Numbered from the stretch's first letter, positions 16,915 through 27,402 are shown. The stretch: 64,000 bases of DNA from Bacillota bacterium (GCA_029226935.1 JAQXYZ010000139.1:1-64000), one strand, 5' to 3'. The notes: a model not told the origin generated them from the sequence alone. A program made the numbers and translations.

Positions 16915-18354
16915 ATGAATGAGCTTAAGCAATCAATTACGGATAAATTAAACAGTCATGAAGAAACACAAAGACAGCTTGCCTATATCCAAAAGGCAGG
17001 TGAATATGTGCGAAAGCTGGAACAGGAGCTTGGGCATAAACCTACCTGCTGTGTAACCACCTTTGGCTGTCAGATGAATGCAAGGGACTCCGAGAAGTTG
17101 TCAGGCATTCTTGAGAGGGCAGGTTACGAACTGATTGAAGATGAAGATGCGGATTTTGTCATCTATAACACTTGTACAGTGCGTGACAATGCCAATCAGC
17201 GCGTCTATGGTAGATTAGGACACTTAAACAGCCTGAAAAAGAAAAATCCACACAAAAAAATTGCACTTTGCGGCTGCATGATGCAGGAGCCTTCTGTAAT
17301 CGAAAAAATCCGTCAAAGCTACCGCTTTGTTGACCTGATTTTCGGTACACATAACATTTATAAGTTTGCAGAACTTCTGGTCAATATGTTTGAGGCAGAC
17401 GGCATGGTAATTGATATTTGGCAGGATACCGACCAGATTGTTGAAGATTTGCCGGTAGAACGTAAATACCCTTTTAAATCGGGAATTAACATTATGTTTG
17501 GGTGTAATAACTTCTGCAGTTATTGTATTGTTCCCTATGTAAGAGGAAGGGAGAGAAGTAGAAGCCCCAGAGACATTATCCGTGAAATTGAGTCTCTCGT
17601 TGCAGACGGGGTGGTGGAGGTAATGCTTCTTGGTCAGAATGTCAATTCCTATGGAAAAAATTTAGAGGAGCCAATGACCTTTGCACAGCTCCTTAGAGAA
17701 ATTGAAAAAATTCAAGGGCTGAAACGTATTCGTTTTATGACTTCCCATCCAAAGGATCTTTCCGATGAACTGATTCAGGTAATGAAAGAATCCACTAAAA
17801 TATGCAGACATCTGCATCTGCCCTTACAGTCAGGTTCTAGCAGAATATTAAATGCCATGAATCGACGCTATACGAAGGAGCAATATCTTGCACTGGCAGA
17901 AAAGATACGAAGAGAAATACCGGATATTTCTATTACCACAGATATTATTGTAGGCTTTCCGGGAGAGGAACCTGCGGATGTGGATGAAACCATTGATGTC
18001 ATCCAAAAAGTACAATATGATAATGCCTTTACCTTTATTTATTCCAAACGTACAGGGACACCGGCAGCTGCAATGGAAAATCAGGTTCCGGAAGAAGTTG
18101 TCAAAGAAGGCTTTGACAGAGTCTTAAAGGTAGTTCAGGATACTGCAAGAGAACGGGTAAGCCGCTTACAGGGGCAGACCATGGAAGCATTGGTGGAGGA
18201 AGTAAATGAACAGGATGCCAGTCTTCTTACCGGAAGGCTCTCCAATAACACCATTGTTCATTTTAAGGGGGACAAGAAATTGATTGGACAGATAGTCCCT
18301 GTTTACTTAAAAGAATGTCATGGCTTTTATTATTTGGGTGAAGCAGTAAAATAA
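16915..18354 (+). CDS. miaB: tRNA-2-methylthio-N6-dimethylallyladenosine synthase MiaB
   Basis: MiaB is a radical SAM enzyme that adds a methylthio group to i6A37 of tRNAs reading UNN codons. The 479-residue protein has three Cys for the auxiliary cluster (TTFGCQMN, NTCTVRDNA, LCGCMMQE), the radical SAM motif CNNFCSYC with IVPYVRGRE, and a C-terminal TRAM domain (~410-479). The ~40-residue N-terminal extension is usual in Firmicutes. MiaA, the preceding enzyme of the pathway, is encoded about 6 kb downstream beside mutSL. Confidence 0.95.
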   Translation: MNELKQSITDKLNSHEETQRQLAYIQKAGEYVRKLEQELGHKPTCCVTTFGCQMNARDSEKLSGILERAGYELIEDEDADFVIYNTCTVRDNANQRVYGRLGHLNSLKKKNPHKKIALCGCMMQEPSVIEKIRQSYRFVDLIFGTHNIYKFAELLVNMFEADGMVIDIWQDTDQIVEDLPVERKYPFKSGINIMFGCNNFCSYCIVPYVRGRERSRSPRDIIREIESLVADGVVEVMLLGQNVNSYGKNLEEPMTFAQLLREIEKIQGLKRIRFMTSHPKDLSDELIQVMKESTKICRHLHLPLQSGSSRILNAMNRRYTKEQYLALAEKIRREIPDISITTDIIVGFPGEEPADVDETIDVIQKVQYDNAFTFIYSKRTGTPAAAMENQVPEEVVKEGFDRVLKVVQDTARERVSRLQGQTMEALVEEVNEQDASLLTGRLSNNTIVHFKGDKKLIGQIVPVYLKECHGFYYLGEAVK

Positions 18355-18396
18355 TAAAAGCTTAAGTGATAAATAAATACTTATGAGGGAAAAATT

Positions 18397-20076
18397 ATGG
18401 AAAAATTAAAACCAAAGTTGTTTTCAGTCATGAAAACCTACTCCAAAGAACAATTCATTAAGGATGTGATTGCGGGTATTATTGTTGCAATCATTGCATT
18501 GCCACTTTCCATTGCGCTTGCACTTGCATCGGGTGTAAGCCCTGAAAAGGGTCTGTATACCGCAATTGTAGCAGGCTTTGTCATTTCATTTCTGGGAGGC
18601 AGCCGTGTACAGATTTCCGGTCCGACTGCGGCGTTTGCAACTATTGTTGCTGGAATTGTAGCGACCAGCGGCTTGGAAGGACTTGCAGTTGCCACAATCA
18701 TGGCGGGTGTTTTACTTATTATTATGGGACTGTTAAGGCTTGGAAGCCTGATTCGTTTTATTCCATATACCATTACCACCGGTTTTACTGCAGGAATTGC
18801 AGTTACGATTGCCATTGGTCAGATAAAAGATTTTTTAGGCCTGACTTATCCGGCAGGAACCAGCCCGGTAGAGACTATGGAAAAGGCAAAAGCCGTTGCT
18901 GAGAATATTGCCACAATAAACATGCAGGCTCTTATTGTAGGACTGGTATGTCTGGCTATTTTGATCCTGTGGCCCATGTTCGGGAACAGACTTCCCGGGA
19001 AATTGGGGAAAATCATCACAGCTATTCCGGCTTCACTGCTTGCCGTGTTCGTAGGAATTGGAATGGTAAGCGGATTACATATGGAAGTCAACACAATTGG
19101 AACTCTCTATGAAATCTCCAATAAGCCGCCGGTATTTTCCTTCCCTGTATTTACCTTTGATCTGGTTCGCTCACAGTTTGGAAATGCACTTACCATTGCT
19201 ATTTTAGCAGCGGTGGAATCGTTGCTTTCCTGTGTGGTTTCCGACAGTATGATTAATTCCAGACATCGTTCCAATATGGAACTGGTCGCTCAGGGAGCCG
19301 GAAATATCTGCTCGGCAATGTTTGGTGGCATTCCTGCTACCGGAGCCATTGCAAGAACTGCAGCAAATGTGAAAAATGGAGGACGCACACCCATTTCCGG
19401 CATGGTACATGCAGTGGTGCTTTTACTGATCCTTGTGATTTTTATGCCTTATGCGGCACTGATTCCCATGCCTACCATAGCAGCAATCCTTTTCATGGTT
19501 GCCTACAATATGTGTGGCTGGAGAGAATTTGTATATTTGGTTAAGACTTCGCCTAAAAGCGATATTGCAGTGTTGGTAGTTACCTTTGTGCTTACAGTTG
19601 TATTTGACCTTGTAATTGCAATTGAAGTTGGTATTGTGTTTGCTGCAATTTTATTTATGAAGCGTATGAGTGATGTTACTCAGGTGGAAGGATGGAAATA
19701 TATTGAAGATGAGGACGATCCGGATGGAATCGAGCTTAAGGCAGTGCCGGACAATACCCTTGTCTATGAGATTAGCGGCCCTATGTTCTTTGCAGCGGCA
19801 GATAAACTCCTTCGCAGCATTACCTTTTCGGATACTACAAATTGTCTGGTAATCCGAATGCGAAGTGTAAGTGCTATTGATGCAACAGCAATGCATAATC
19901 TGGAACAGCTTCTTACAATCTGCAAAAAGAAAAAGGTACAATTGATTTTTTCGCATGTCAATGAACAGCCTATGAAGGTCATGCAAAAATCGGGATTTTT
20001 CGAAATGATAGGCGCAGAAAATTTCTGTGATCATATTGATGATGCTTTATCCCGTGCACAGAGCTATAACAAATAA
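18397..20076 (+). CDS. SulP family anion transporter with STAS domain
   Basis: This 559-residue SLC26/SulP-type transporter moves anions such as sulfate, bicarbonate or dicarboxylates. The membrane part (~15-420) carries the family pattern SIALALASGVSPEKGLYTAI, GSRVQISGPTAAFA and GIPATGAIARTAANVKNGGRTP. A cytoplasmic STAS domain occupies the C-terminus (LVYEISGPMFFAAADKL, VSAIDATAMHNLEQL). The substrate cannot be told from sequence. GAGG lies upstream of the ATG. It stands between miaB and mutS. Confidence 0.92.
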   Translation: MEKLKPKLFSVMKTYSKEQFIKDVIAGIIVAIIALPLSIALALASGVSPEKGLYTAIVAGFVISFLGGSRVQISGPTAAFATIVAGIVATSGLEGLAVATIMAGVLLIIMGLLRLGSLIRFIPYTITTGFTAGIAVTIAIGQIKDFLGLTYPAGTSPVETMEKAKAVAENIATINMQALIVGLVCLAILILWPMFGNRLPGKLGKIITAIPASLLAVFVGIGMVSGLHMEVNTIGTLYEISNKPPVFSFPVFTFDLVRSQFGNALTIAILAAVESLLSCVVSDSMINSRHRSNMELVAQGAGNICSAMFGGIPATGAIARTAANVKNGGRTPISGMVHAVVLLLILVIFMPYAALIPMPTIAAILFMVAYNMCGWREFVYLVKTSPKSDIAVLVVTFVLTVVFDLVIAIEVGIVFAAILFMKRMSDVTQVEGWKYIEDEDDPDGIELKAVPDNTLVYEISGPMFFAAADKLLRSITFSDTTNCLVIRMRSVSAIDATAMHNLEQLLTICKKKKVQLIFSHVNEQPMKVMQKSGFFEMIGAENFCDHIDDALSRAQSYNK

Positions 20077-20087
20077 TTATCCAATTT

Positions 20088-20108
20088 GCCGGCTTATAAA
20101 AGGCCGGC
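20088..20108 (+). other. GC-rich hairpin between the SulP gene and mutS
   Basis: GCCGGC (20088-20093) pairs with GCCGGC (20103-20108) across an A/T-rich loop. Only a short TTATT follows, so termination would be weak. It lies 30 bases before the mutS start. Confidence 0.55.
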
Positions 20109-20138
20109 TTATTGACTATCAAACGGACGGTGAAAAAA

Positions 20139-22784
20139 ATGGCAGAAATGACCCCTATGATGCAGCAGTATCTGGAAACCAAAAAAGAATATCCTGATGC
20201 AATTCTTTTTTACAGATTAGGTGATTTTTACGAAATGTTTTTTGAGGATGCAATTACTGCATCTAAGGAACTTGAAATTACATTGACAGGAAAGAACTGC
20301 GGGCTGGAGGAACGTGCACCTATGTGCGGAATCCCCTATCATGCGGTAGACGGATATCTGGCAAGGCTGGTTTCCAAAGGATATAAAGTAGCCATTTGTG
20401 AGCAGATGGAAGATCCTAAGCTGGCAAAGGGGATTGTGAAACGGGAAGTAATCAGAGTAGTCACGCCGGGCACCAATTTAAATGCCCAGACACTGGATGA
20501 AGGACGTAATAACTATCTAATGAGTATTGCCTATTTTCAGGGAAAGATAGGTATATCCATTGCAGACGTTACCACGGGGGATTATTATCTGACAGAAGTG
20601 GAGGATAACAGAAAACTGCTGGATGAAATCAACAAATATAGTCCAAGTGAAATTATCTGCAATGATGCATTTTTAGTAAGCGGGATTGACATTGAGGATT
20701 TGAAAGGAAGACTTCATATTGCCCTCTATACGCAGGAACCACATTTTTTTGACGAGGACAGATGCAGAAAATGTCTTCTGAAACATTTTCATGTGACCTC
20801 TCTTCTTGGCATGGGAATCGAGGACTTCCCATCGGGATTGATTGCTGCCGGCTGCCTGATGCAGTATTTGACTGAAACTCAAAAGACTTCACTGGATCAT
20901 ATAACCCATTTATACCCTTATCTTACCAGCAAATATATGCTTTTGGACAGTTCCACAAGAAGAAATCTGGAACTGACGGAAACCCTGCGCGAAAAACAGA
21001 AGAGAGGTTCTCTTTTATGGGTGCTGGATAAGACCCGGACCGCCATGGGAGCAAGAACTCTTCGCCAGTTCATAGAACAGCCCTTGATTGACAGAGCCCA
21101 GATTGAACAGCGCTTAAACAGTGTGGAGGCGTTGTCAAAACAGGCTATCAGTCGGGATGAAATCAGGGAATATTTAAATCCCATTTATGATTTGGAGAGA
21201 CTGCTTGGAAAGGTGAGTTATAAGACTGCAAATCCAAGAGATCTGATTGCTTTCAGAAATTCGCTTCAAATGCTTCCTCATATCAAAACGCTTTTGGATG
21301 ACTTTGATGCGGAACTTCTTAAAGAGATTAATGATCAGATTGATGATTTGTCAGATATCTGTAACTTGATCGAAAATTCTATTGAGGAGGACCCGCCTCT
21401 TGCAATTAAAGAAGGGGGCATTATCAGAGAAGGGTTTGATGAGACCATCGATAATCTGCGCCATGCCAAGACCGAGGGAAAAGACTGGCTTGCAAAGCTT
21501 GAAGAGGAGGACCGTGAAAGAACCGGGATTAAAAATCTTCGTATACGGTATAATAAGGTTTTCGGCTATTATTATGAGGTGACGAATTCTTATAAAGATC
21601 TGGTGCCCGAAGACTATGTCCGAAAGCAGACGCTTGCAAATGCTGAGCGCTATACCAATGCCAGACTCAAAGAACTTGAGGATATGATTTTGAATGCGGA
21701 GGACAAGCTTTTTACACTGGAATATGATATGTTCTGCAGGATCAGGGATGCCATTGCGGGAGAGATGGAACGGATACAGAGAACTGCTAAGGCTGTTGCA
21801 AAGCTTGATGTACTTGCTTCCCTCTCACTAGTGGCGGAGAGAAATCACTATGTAAGACCATCCATTAATGAAAAAGGGGTCATAGATATCAAAGCAGGAA
21901 GGCATCCCGTGGTAGAGCAGATGATTTCGGGAGAAATGTTTATTTCAAATGATACCTATTTGGACAACAACAAATACTGTGTATCTGTTATCACTGGTCC
22001 TAATATGGCGGGAAAATCCACTTATATGAGGCAGGTTGCACTGATTGTTTTAATGGCACAAATTGGTTCCTTCGTGCCTGCTACAAGTGCAAATATCGGT
22101 ATGGTTGACCGCATTTTTACCAGAGTGGGGGCATCCGATGACCTTGCAAGCGGTCAAAGCACCTTCATGGTCGAAATGAATGAAGTGGCCAATATTCTTC
22201 GAAACGCCACTTCCAACAGTCTGTTGATTTTGGATGAGATTGGACGCGGAACTTCGACATTTGACGGTCTGAGCATTGCATGGGCTGTGATTGAGCATAT
22301 CAGCAATAAAAAGCTGCTTGGAGCTAAGACATTATTTGCAACCCACTATCATGAGTTGACTGAACTGGAAGGCAAGATGAGTAATGTCAACAATTATTGT
22401 ATTGCGGTAAAGGAAAAGGGCGACGATATTGTGTTCCTGCGTAAGATTATCAAGGGCGGTGCAGACAAAAGCTATGGGATCCAGGTTGCCAAGCTTGCCG
22501 GAGTGCCGGATATGGTCATTGACAGAGCAAAGGAAATTGTTGCTCAGCTTTGTGATAACGATATTCTTGAAAAGGTGCAGAGTATTGTGACACCTCAAAA
22601 TGAAAGCAGACATAAGGCAGTTAAATATGATGAGGTGGATTTAAGTCAGATGTCGTTATTTGACACGGTAACGGATGAAGATGTAATCAATGAATTGAAG
22701 GAAATTGATGTTACCACACTTACACCCTTAGATGCATTAAATACTCTATACAGACTTCAAAATAAATTAAAAAACAGATGGTAA
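20139..22784 (+). CDS. mutS: DNA mismatch repair protein MutS
   Basis: MutS recognises mismatches and small loops and recruits MutL. The 881-residue chain has the mismatch-contact motif FYEMFF near the N-terminus, the connector, lever and clamp regions, then the ATPase with Walker A TGPNMAGKST, the signature ASDDLASGQSTFMVEM, Walker B LLILDEIGRGTST and the switch ATHYHEL. The ATG at 20139, seven bases after GGACGG, gives the usual MutS start; the frame is open to TTG 20112. mutL follows 36 bases later. Confidence 0.97.
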   Translation: MAEMTPMMQQYLETKKEYPDAILFYRLGDFYEMFFEDAITASKELEITLTGKNCGLEERAPMCGIPYHAVDGYLARLVSKGYKVAICEQMEDPKLAKGIVKREVIRVVTPGTNLNAQTLDEGRNNYLMSIAYFQGKIGISIADVTTGDYYLTEVEDNRKLLDEINKYSPSEIICNDAFLVSGIDIEDLKGRLHIALYTQEPHFFDEDRCRKCLLKHFHVTSLLGMGIEDFPSGLIAAGCLMQYLTETQKTSLDHITHLYPYLTSKYMLLDSSTRRNLELTETLREKQKRGSLLWVLDKTRTAMGARTLRQFIEQPLIDRAQIEQRLNSVEALSKQAISRDEIREYLNPIYDLERLLGKVSYKTANPRDLIAFRNSLQMLPHIKTLLDDFDAELLKEINDQIDDLSDICNLIENSIEEDPPLAIKEGGIIREGFDETIDNLRHAKTEGKDWLAKLEEEDRERTGIKNLRIRYNKVFGYYYEVTNSYKDLVPEDYVRKQTLANAERYTNARLKELEDMILNAEDKLFTLEYDMFCRIRDAIAGEMERIQRTAKAVAKLDVLASLSLVAERNHYVRPSINEKGVIDIKAGRHPVVEQMISGEMFISNDTYLDNNKYCVSVITGPNMAGKSTYMRQVALIVLMAQIGSFVPATSANIGMVDRIFTRVGASDDLASGQSTFMVEMNEVANILRNATSNSLLILDEIGRGTSTFDGLSIAWAVIEHISNKKLLGAKTLFATHYHELTELEGKMSNVNNYCIAVKEKGDDIVFLRKIIKGGADKSYGIQVAKLAGVPDMVIDRAKEIVAQLCDNDILEKVQSIVTPQNESRHKAVKYDEVDLSQMSLFDTVTDEDVINELKEIDVTTLTPLDALNTLYRLQNKLKNRW

Positions 22785-22790
22785 GTCATT

Positions 22791-22805
22791 GCCATATAAC
22801 ATGGC
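22791..22805 (+). other. Small hairpin before mutL
   Basis: GCCAT (22791-22795) and ATGGC (22801-22805) flank a five-base loop between the mutS stop and the mutL ribosome site. The stem is short. Its downstream arm begins the 23-base leader also found before the hydrogenase gene. Confidence 0.4.
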
Positions 22806-22820
22806 AGAATGAGAGGAATT

Positions 22821-24746
22821 ATGGCGGTTATTCATTTATTGAACCAAAGTACGATTGATAAGATTGCCGCAGGCGAAGTGGTAGAGCGCCCCTTAAGCGT
22901 TGTAAAGGAATTAACGGAAAATGCCATTGATGCAGGTGCAAATGCAATCACAGTGGAAATCAAAGAAGGGGGCATTGCCCTGATCCGTGTAACTGACAAT
23001 GGATGCGGCATTGAAAAGGATCAGGTCAGAAAAGCATTCCTGCGGCATGCTACCAGTAAGATTGCATCCATTGAAGACCTTGATTCAGTAAAAAGTCTTG
23101 GCTTTCGAGGGGAGGCGCTGTCAAGCATCGCAGCAGTTTCCCAGATGGAGGTCATCACTAAGACAGAATCAGATATTACCGGTGTCCGCTATATGATTTC
23201 AGGAGGGGTAGAAGACGAACTGGAAGAAATAGGTGCTCCAAATGGAACGACCTTTCTGGTACGCAATTTATTTTTTAACACGCCTGTAAGAAAAAAGTTT
23301 TTAAAGCAGCCCCAGACAGAAGGAAGCTATGTTGCTGATATGATGGAGCATCTTGCGCTGTCTCATCCTGAAATTGCGATTAAGTTTGTCCAAAATGGGC
23401 AGGTAAAGTTTCATACATCAGGAAATGGCAATCTGAAAGAGGTCATTTATCGTATATATGGAAAAGATATTGTAAAGGAACTGCTTCCCTTTGAAATCAG
23501 TACCGAAGAGTTTGAGGTAAGTGGTTTTCTTGGAAAGCCCTTGATTAACCGTTCCAACCGAAATTTTGAAACCAGCTTTGTCAATGGGCGTTATGTAAAA
23601 AATGATATCATTACAAAAGCTGTGGAGGAAGGCTACAGAGCTTATCTTATGCAACATAAATTTCCTTTTTTTGTGCTCCATTTTTCAATGAGACCGGATA
23701 CGATAGATGTAAATGTCCATCCGACAAAAATGGAAATACGTCTGTTTCACGGTAATCTTCTTTATGAACAGCTTGCCCAGGCAGTTTTAAACTGCTTAAA
23801 AAATACGGAGCTTATTCCGGAGGTAAAGCTTTCCGTTGAAACATCAAACCAGCGGGAAGAACCCAAAGTAAAGGTCCCTGAACCTTTTGAACAGAGACGC
23901 TCTGCAATTCTTCTGGAGGAAGATTCCGCCCAATATCATCCCGATACGAAAAGTGTTGCTGCAGCCCGGGAATTTGTTGGGAAACCTGATAGTTCGGATT
24001 TTTCGCATAAAATCATGCAAAATAAGATCATTGGTGGAGGAAGTATTGAAAAAGACAATAAAAATGAAGGAATTCATGCAAATATCATAAAAGCAAGTGA
24101 ACACATTCTGGTAGAAAAGCCGGTACAGCTTGATTTGTTTGAAGAAAAGTTCCTGACCAGAGAGGCACAGAAGGAATATCGCATTTTAGGACAGATCTTC
24201 GATACCTATTGGCTGATTGCGTTCAAAGACAAGTTATTTATTGTAGATCAGCATGCAGCGCATGAAAAAGTAAAATATGAACGTCTGGTAAATGAACTTG
24301 AAAAGAAAACAGTTTCATCCCAGATGTTAAACCCTCCTGTCATTATTAGTTTAACCGGCAGAGAAGAGGAGTTATTAAAGGAGTATCTTGACATCTTTGC
24401 AGAATTTGGGTTTGAAATCGAGGACTTTGGAGGCGGTTCCTACGCAGTAAGAAGTATGCCATCGGATTTGTATGGGTGTGATGAAAAGGAATTTTTTACG
24501 GATATTCTGGATGAGCTTTCGGAAAATCCCATGAAGGGGACTCCTGATGTGATTTTACAGAAGCTTGCATCTATGGCATGTAAGGCGGCTGTCAAGGGAA
24601 ATAATCATCTGGACATTCAGGAGGCTTCTGCATTGATTGATGAACTGCTTAGTCTTGAGAACCCTTATCATTGCCCCCATGGAAGACCTACAATTATTTC
24701 CATGAGTAAATATGAAATTGAAAAGAAGTTTAAACGTATTATCTGA
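22821..24746 (+). CDS. mutL: DNA mismatch repair protein MutL (endonuclease type)
   Basis: MutL is the GHKL ATPase that links mismatch recognition to strand removal. The 641-residue chain has IAAGEVVERP, ENAIDAGA, DNGCGI and GFRGEALSSIA in the N-terminal ATPase. The C-terminal domain carries DQHAAHEKVKYE, the DQHAxxExxxxE metal motif, and CPHGRP, so it should nick DNA itself, as expected for bacteria without MutH. The variable linker is ~330-450. ATG at 22821 follows GAGAGGA; ATG at 22809 is also in frame but less well placed. Confidence 0.97.
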   Translation: MAVIHLLNQSTIDKIAAGEVVERPLSVVKELTENAIDAGANAITVEIKEGGIALIRVTDNGCGIEKDQVRKAFLRHATSKIASIEDLDSVKSLGFRGEALSSIAAVSQMEVITKTESDITGVRYMISGGVEDELEEIGAPNGTTFLVRNLFFNTPVRKKFLKQPQTEGSYVADMMEHLALSHPEIAIKFVQNGQVKFHTSGNGNLKEVIYRIYGKDIVKELLPFEISTEEFEVSGFLGKPLINRSNRNFETSFVNGRYVKNDIITKAVEEGYRAYLMQHKFPFFVLHFSMRPDTIDVNVHPTKMEIRLFHGNLLYEQLAQAVLNCLKNTELIPEVKLSVETSNQREEPKVKVPEPFEQRRSAILLEEDSAQYHPDTKSVAAAREFVGKPDSSDFSHKIMQNKIIGGGSIEKDNKNEGIHANIIKASEHILVEKPVQLDLFEEKFLTREAQKEYRILGQIFDTYWLIAFKDKLFIVDQHAAHEKVKYERLVNELEKKTVSSQMLNPPVIISLTGREEELLKEYLDIFAEFGFEIEDFGGGSYAVRSMPSDLYGCDEKEFFTDILDELSENPMKGTPDVILQKLASMACKAAVKGNNHLDIQEASALIDELLSLENPYHCPHGRPTIISMSKYEIEKKFKRII

Positions 24747-24766
24747 AAATAGTATAAGAGGTTTTT

Positions 24767-25726
24767 ATGAATCAGGGAAATAAAATGATTATTCTCACCG
24801 GTCCTACTGCAGTGGGAAAAACCGCATTATCCATTGAACTTGCCAAAAAAGTTAACGGAGAAATTATTTCAGCAGATTCCATGCAGGTCTATAAGTACAT
24901 GGATATTGGATCTGCTAAAATATCACCTGAAGAAATGCAGGGAATCCCTCATCATTTAGTGGACATTCTAATGCCGGAGGAAGATTTTAATGTTTTTCGT
25001 TTTAAGGAGCTCGCCAAGCAGGCTGTTTCTGGTATTTATGAAAGAGGTCATGTCCCTATTTTGGTTGGTGGAACAGGATTTTATATTCAGGCGCTTTTGT
25101 ATGATATTGATTTTTCGTCGGAGGAAGACCATTCAGCGCTTCGAACCAAACTGGAGGCAGCTGCTGCAGAAAAGGGAAATGAATATCTTCATGCTCAGCT
25201 TCGAAAGGTTGATCCGGCTTCTGCGGAGGAGATTCATCCCAATAACCTGAAACGGGTAATCAGGGCGTTGGAATTCTATGAACTGAATGGAACTCCTATT
25301 TCTGAGCATAATAAGCTGCAGCGTGAGAAGTCATCTGCTTATGACAGCTGCTATTTTGTGCTGAATGATGACCGGAAACGGATTTATCAACGGATTGATG
25401 ATCGGGTAGATCAAATGTTAATGGACGGACTTGTAGAAGAGGTTCAAAAACTCAGAGAAATGGGATATCAAAAAAGCATGGTTTCTATGCAGGGACTGGG
25501 ATATAAGGAAATTCTTTCCTATCTGAATGGAGAATGCACTCTGGAGGAGGCTGTTTATCTGATTAAGAGGGACACCAGACACTTTGCCAAAAGACAGCTC
25601 ACATGGTTTCGACGGGAAAAGGATGTTATCTGGATTGACAAGCCTGCATTTAACTATGACAACGAAAAAATTCTGGATTATATGGTGGAGCAGTTTGAAG
25701 GCTCTTTCAACAGGGAGAATGATTAG
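24767..25726 (+). CDS. miaA: tRNA dimethylallyltransferase MiaA
   Basis: MiaA transfers the dimethylallyl group to A37 of tRNAs, giving i6A, the substrate of MiaB. The 319-residue protein has the P-loop TGPTAVGKT near the N-terminus, DSMQVYKYMDIGSAK, the HHLVDI stretch and a C-terminal FAKRQLTWFR motif. It follows mutL by about 20 bases, the mutSL-miaA order common in clostridia. Confidence 0.96.
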   Translation: MNQGNKMIILTGPTAVGKTALSIELAKKVNGEIISADSMQVYKYMDIGSAKISPEEMQGIPHHLVDILMPEEDFNVFRFKELAKQAVSGIYERGHVPILVGGTGFYIQALLYDIDFSSEEDHSALRTKLEAAAAEKGNEYLHAQLRKVDPASAEEIHPNNLKRVIRALEFYELNGTPISEHNKLQREKSSAYDSCYFVLNDDRKRIYQRIDDRVDQMLMDGLVEEVQKLREMGYQKSMVSMQGLGYKEILSYLNGECTLEEAVYLIKRDTRHFAKRQLTWFRREKDVIWIDKPAFNYDNEKILDYMVEQFEGSFNREND

Positions 25727-25728
25727 AA

Positions 25729-27060
25729 ATGAATGAAAATATATCAGATAAAAGAAAAATGGCTGTAGAAGAAATGTATCAGTCCATGGGCATTGATAAA
25801 GAGGTTTATGACTATGGGGAAGCGGTATGGAATTCTCTTGCAGACAGATGGAATGAGATTGATTCTCTTTCCGAATATAATCAGCTTAAGGTTATTCGTG
25901 CAATGCAGAAAAACAAGGTCAGTGAAGCATGTCTGTTGGGGACTACCGGTTATGGTTACAATGATCTTGGAAGAGAAACTTTAGAGAAGGTATATGCAGA
26001 TATTTTTCACACGGAAGATGCGCTGGTACGCCCACAAATTACCTGTGGAACGCATGCTCTTGCACTTGCACTTATGAGTAATTTAAGACCCGGAGACGAG
26101 CTTCTTTCTCCAGTAGGAAAGCCCTATGATACTTTGGAGGAGGTCATTGGGATTCGGCCTTCCAAAGGTTCTTTAAAGGAATATGGTATCAGCTATAGAC
26201 AGGTGGATCTTCTTCCTGACGGTAGCTTTGATTTTGACGAAATTCGAAAAGCAATCAATGAAAAAACGAAGCTTATCACCATTCAAAGGTCCAAAGGCTA
26301 TCAGACCAGACCGACACTCTCCGTAGACCGTATTGGTCAATTGATTTCTTTTATCAAGGGCATCAAACCGGATGTAATCTGCATGGTAGATAACTGCTAT
26401 GGGGAGTTCACGGAAGAAAGAGAACCCTCTGATGTAGGTGCAGATCTTGTTGTGGGTTCACTGATTAAAAATCCGGGAGGCGGACTTGCTCCCATTGGCG
26501 GTTATCTTGCCGGAAAAAAGGAATTGATTGAGAATGCTGCTTACCGGCTTACATCCCCCGGACTTGGCAAGGAGGTAGGTGCTTCCCTGCAGGTGCTTGG
26601 ATCTTTCTATCAGGGGTTGTTTCTGGCTCCTTCTGTGACGGCAAATGCTCTAAAGGCAGCTATTTTTGCAGCCAATCTTTATGAACGTTTGGGATTTTCG
26701 GTAATTCCTGACGGAAAGGAAAAGCGGCATGATATTATTCAGGCTGTTACCTTCGGAAATCCAGAAGGTGTCATTGCATTTTGTCAGGGGATCCAGCAGG
26801 CGGCATCGGTGGATGGTCATGTTACACCGGAGCCATGGGATATGCCCGGATATGATAGCCCCGTAATTATGGCGGCAGGTGCATTTGTTTCCGGTTCATC
26901 TATAGAACTGAGTGCAGACGGACCAATCAAACCACCTTATGCAGTCTATTTTCAGGGGGGTCTGACCTGGCAGCATGGGAAATTTGGTATTATGAAAACC
27001 TTACAGAAATTAGTGGAAAAAGGAATTATTGTGAAGGATTTTGACAAACGAAACTTATAA
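25729..27060 (+). CDS. PLP-dependent lyase of the methionine gamma-lyase/aluminium-resistance family
   Basis: This 443-residue fold type I PLP protein matches the family annotated as methionine gamma-lyase or aluminium resistance protein (YnbB-like). TCGTHALALAL, VDNCYGEFTEEREP and the probable PLP lysine in GSLIKNPGGGLAPIGGY are visible. The substrate is not established. It begins two bases after the miaA stop, so it is very likely co-transcribed. Confidence 0.85.
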   Translation: MNENISDKRKMAVEEMYQSMGIDKEVYDYGEAVWNSLADRWNEIDSLSEYNQLKVIRAMQKNKVSEACLLGTTGYGYNDLGRETLEKVYADIFHTEDALVRPQITCGTHALALALMSNLRPGDELLSPVGKPYDTLEEVIGIRPSKGSLKEYGISYRQVDLLPDGSFDFDEIRKAINEKTKLITIQRSKGYQTRPTLSVDRIGQLISFIKGIKPDVICMVDNCYGEFTEEREPSDVGADLVVGSLIKNPGGGLAPIGGYLAGKKELIENAAYRLTSPGLGKEVGASLQVLGSFYQGLFLAPSVTANALKAAIFAANLYERLGFSVIPDGKEKRHDIIQAVTFGNPEGVIAFCQGIQQAASVDGHVTPEPWDMPGYDSPVIMAAGAFVSGSSIELSADGPIKPPYAVYFQGGLTWQHGKFGIMKTLQKLVEKGIIVKDFDKRNL

Positions 27061-27162
27061 ATTTTCAGTGAAATTGGTATACATAAATTCTCATCTGTGT
27101 TAATATAATGGTTGGCTATGGATTTATTTTATGCCTTACAAAAGAACAATCGGAGGTACTGG

Positions 27163-27402
27163 ATGCGTAAAAAAAATAACTGGACCTGCTTTCTTTTAAT
27201 TTTGGCAGGAATTGTACTTGGTGGATTTATCGGTAACCTGTTTCCCAGTACATGGCTGAATTACGGACAAACTTTTGGACTATCTTCACCAATTGTTTTT
27301 GATATCGGAATCATGTGCGTTACATTCGGTCTTACCATTAAAATTACCGTTGCCAGCATTATTGGCATTGCGCTTGCAATCTTCGTATATCGTTTTATTT
27401 AG
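27163..27402 (+). CDS. DUF4321 small membrane protein
   Basis: This 79-residue protein has two hydrophobic segments: ~7-23 (CFLLILAGIVLGGFIGNL) and ~47-79. It matches the DUF4321 family of Firmicutes, often encoded near radC and mreB. The function is unknown. ATG at 27163, six bases after GGAGG, replaces the longer open frame. Confidence 0.8.
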   Translation: MRKKNNWTCFLLILAGIVLGGFIGNLFPSTWLNYGQTFGLSSPIVFDIGIMCVTFGLTIKITVASIIGIALAIFVYRFI

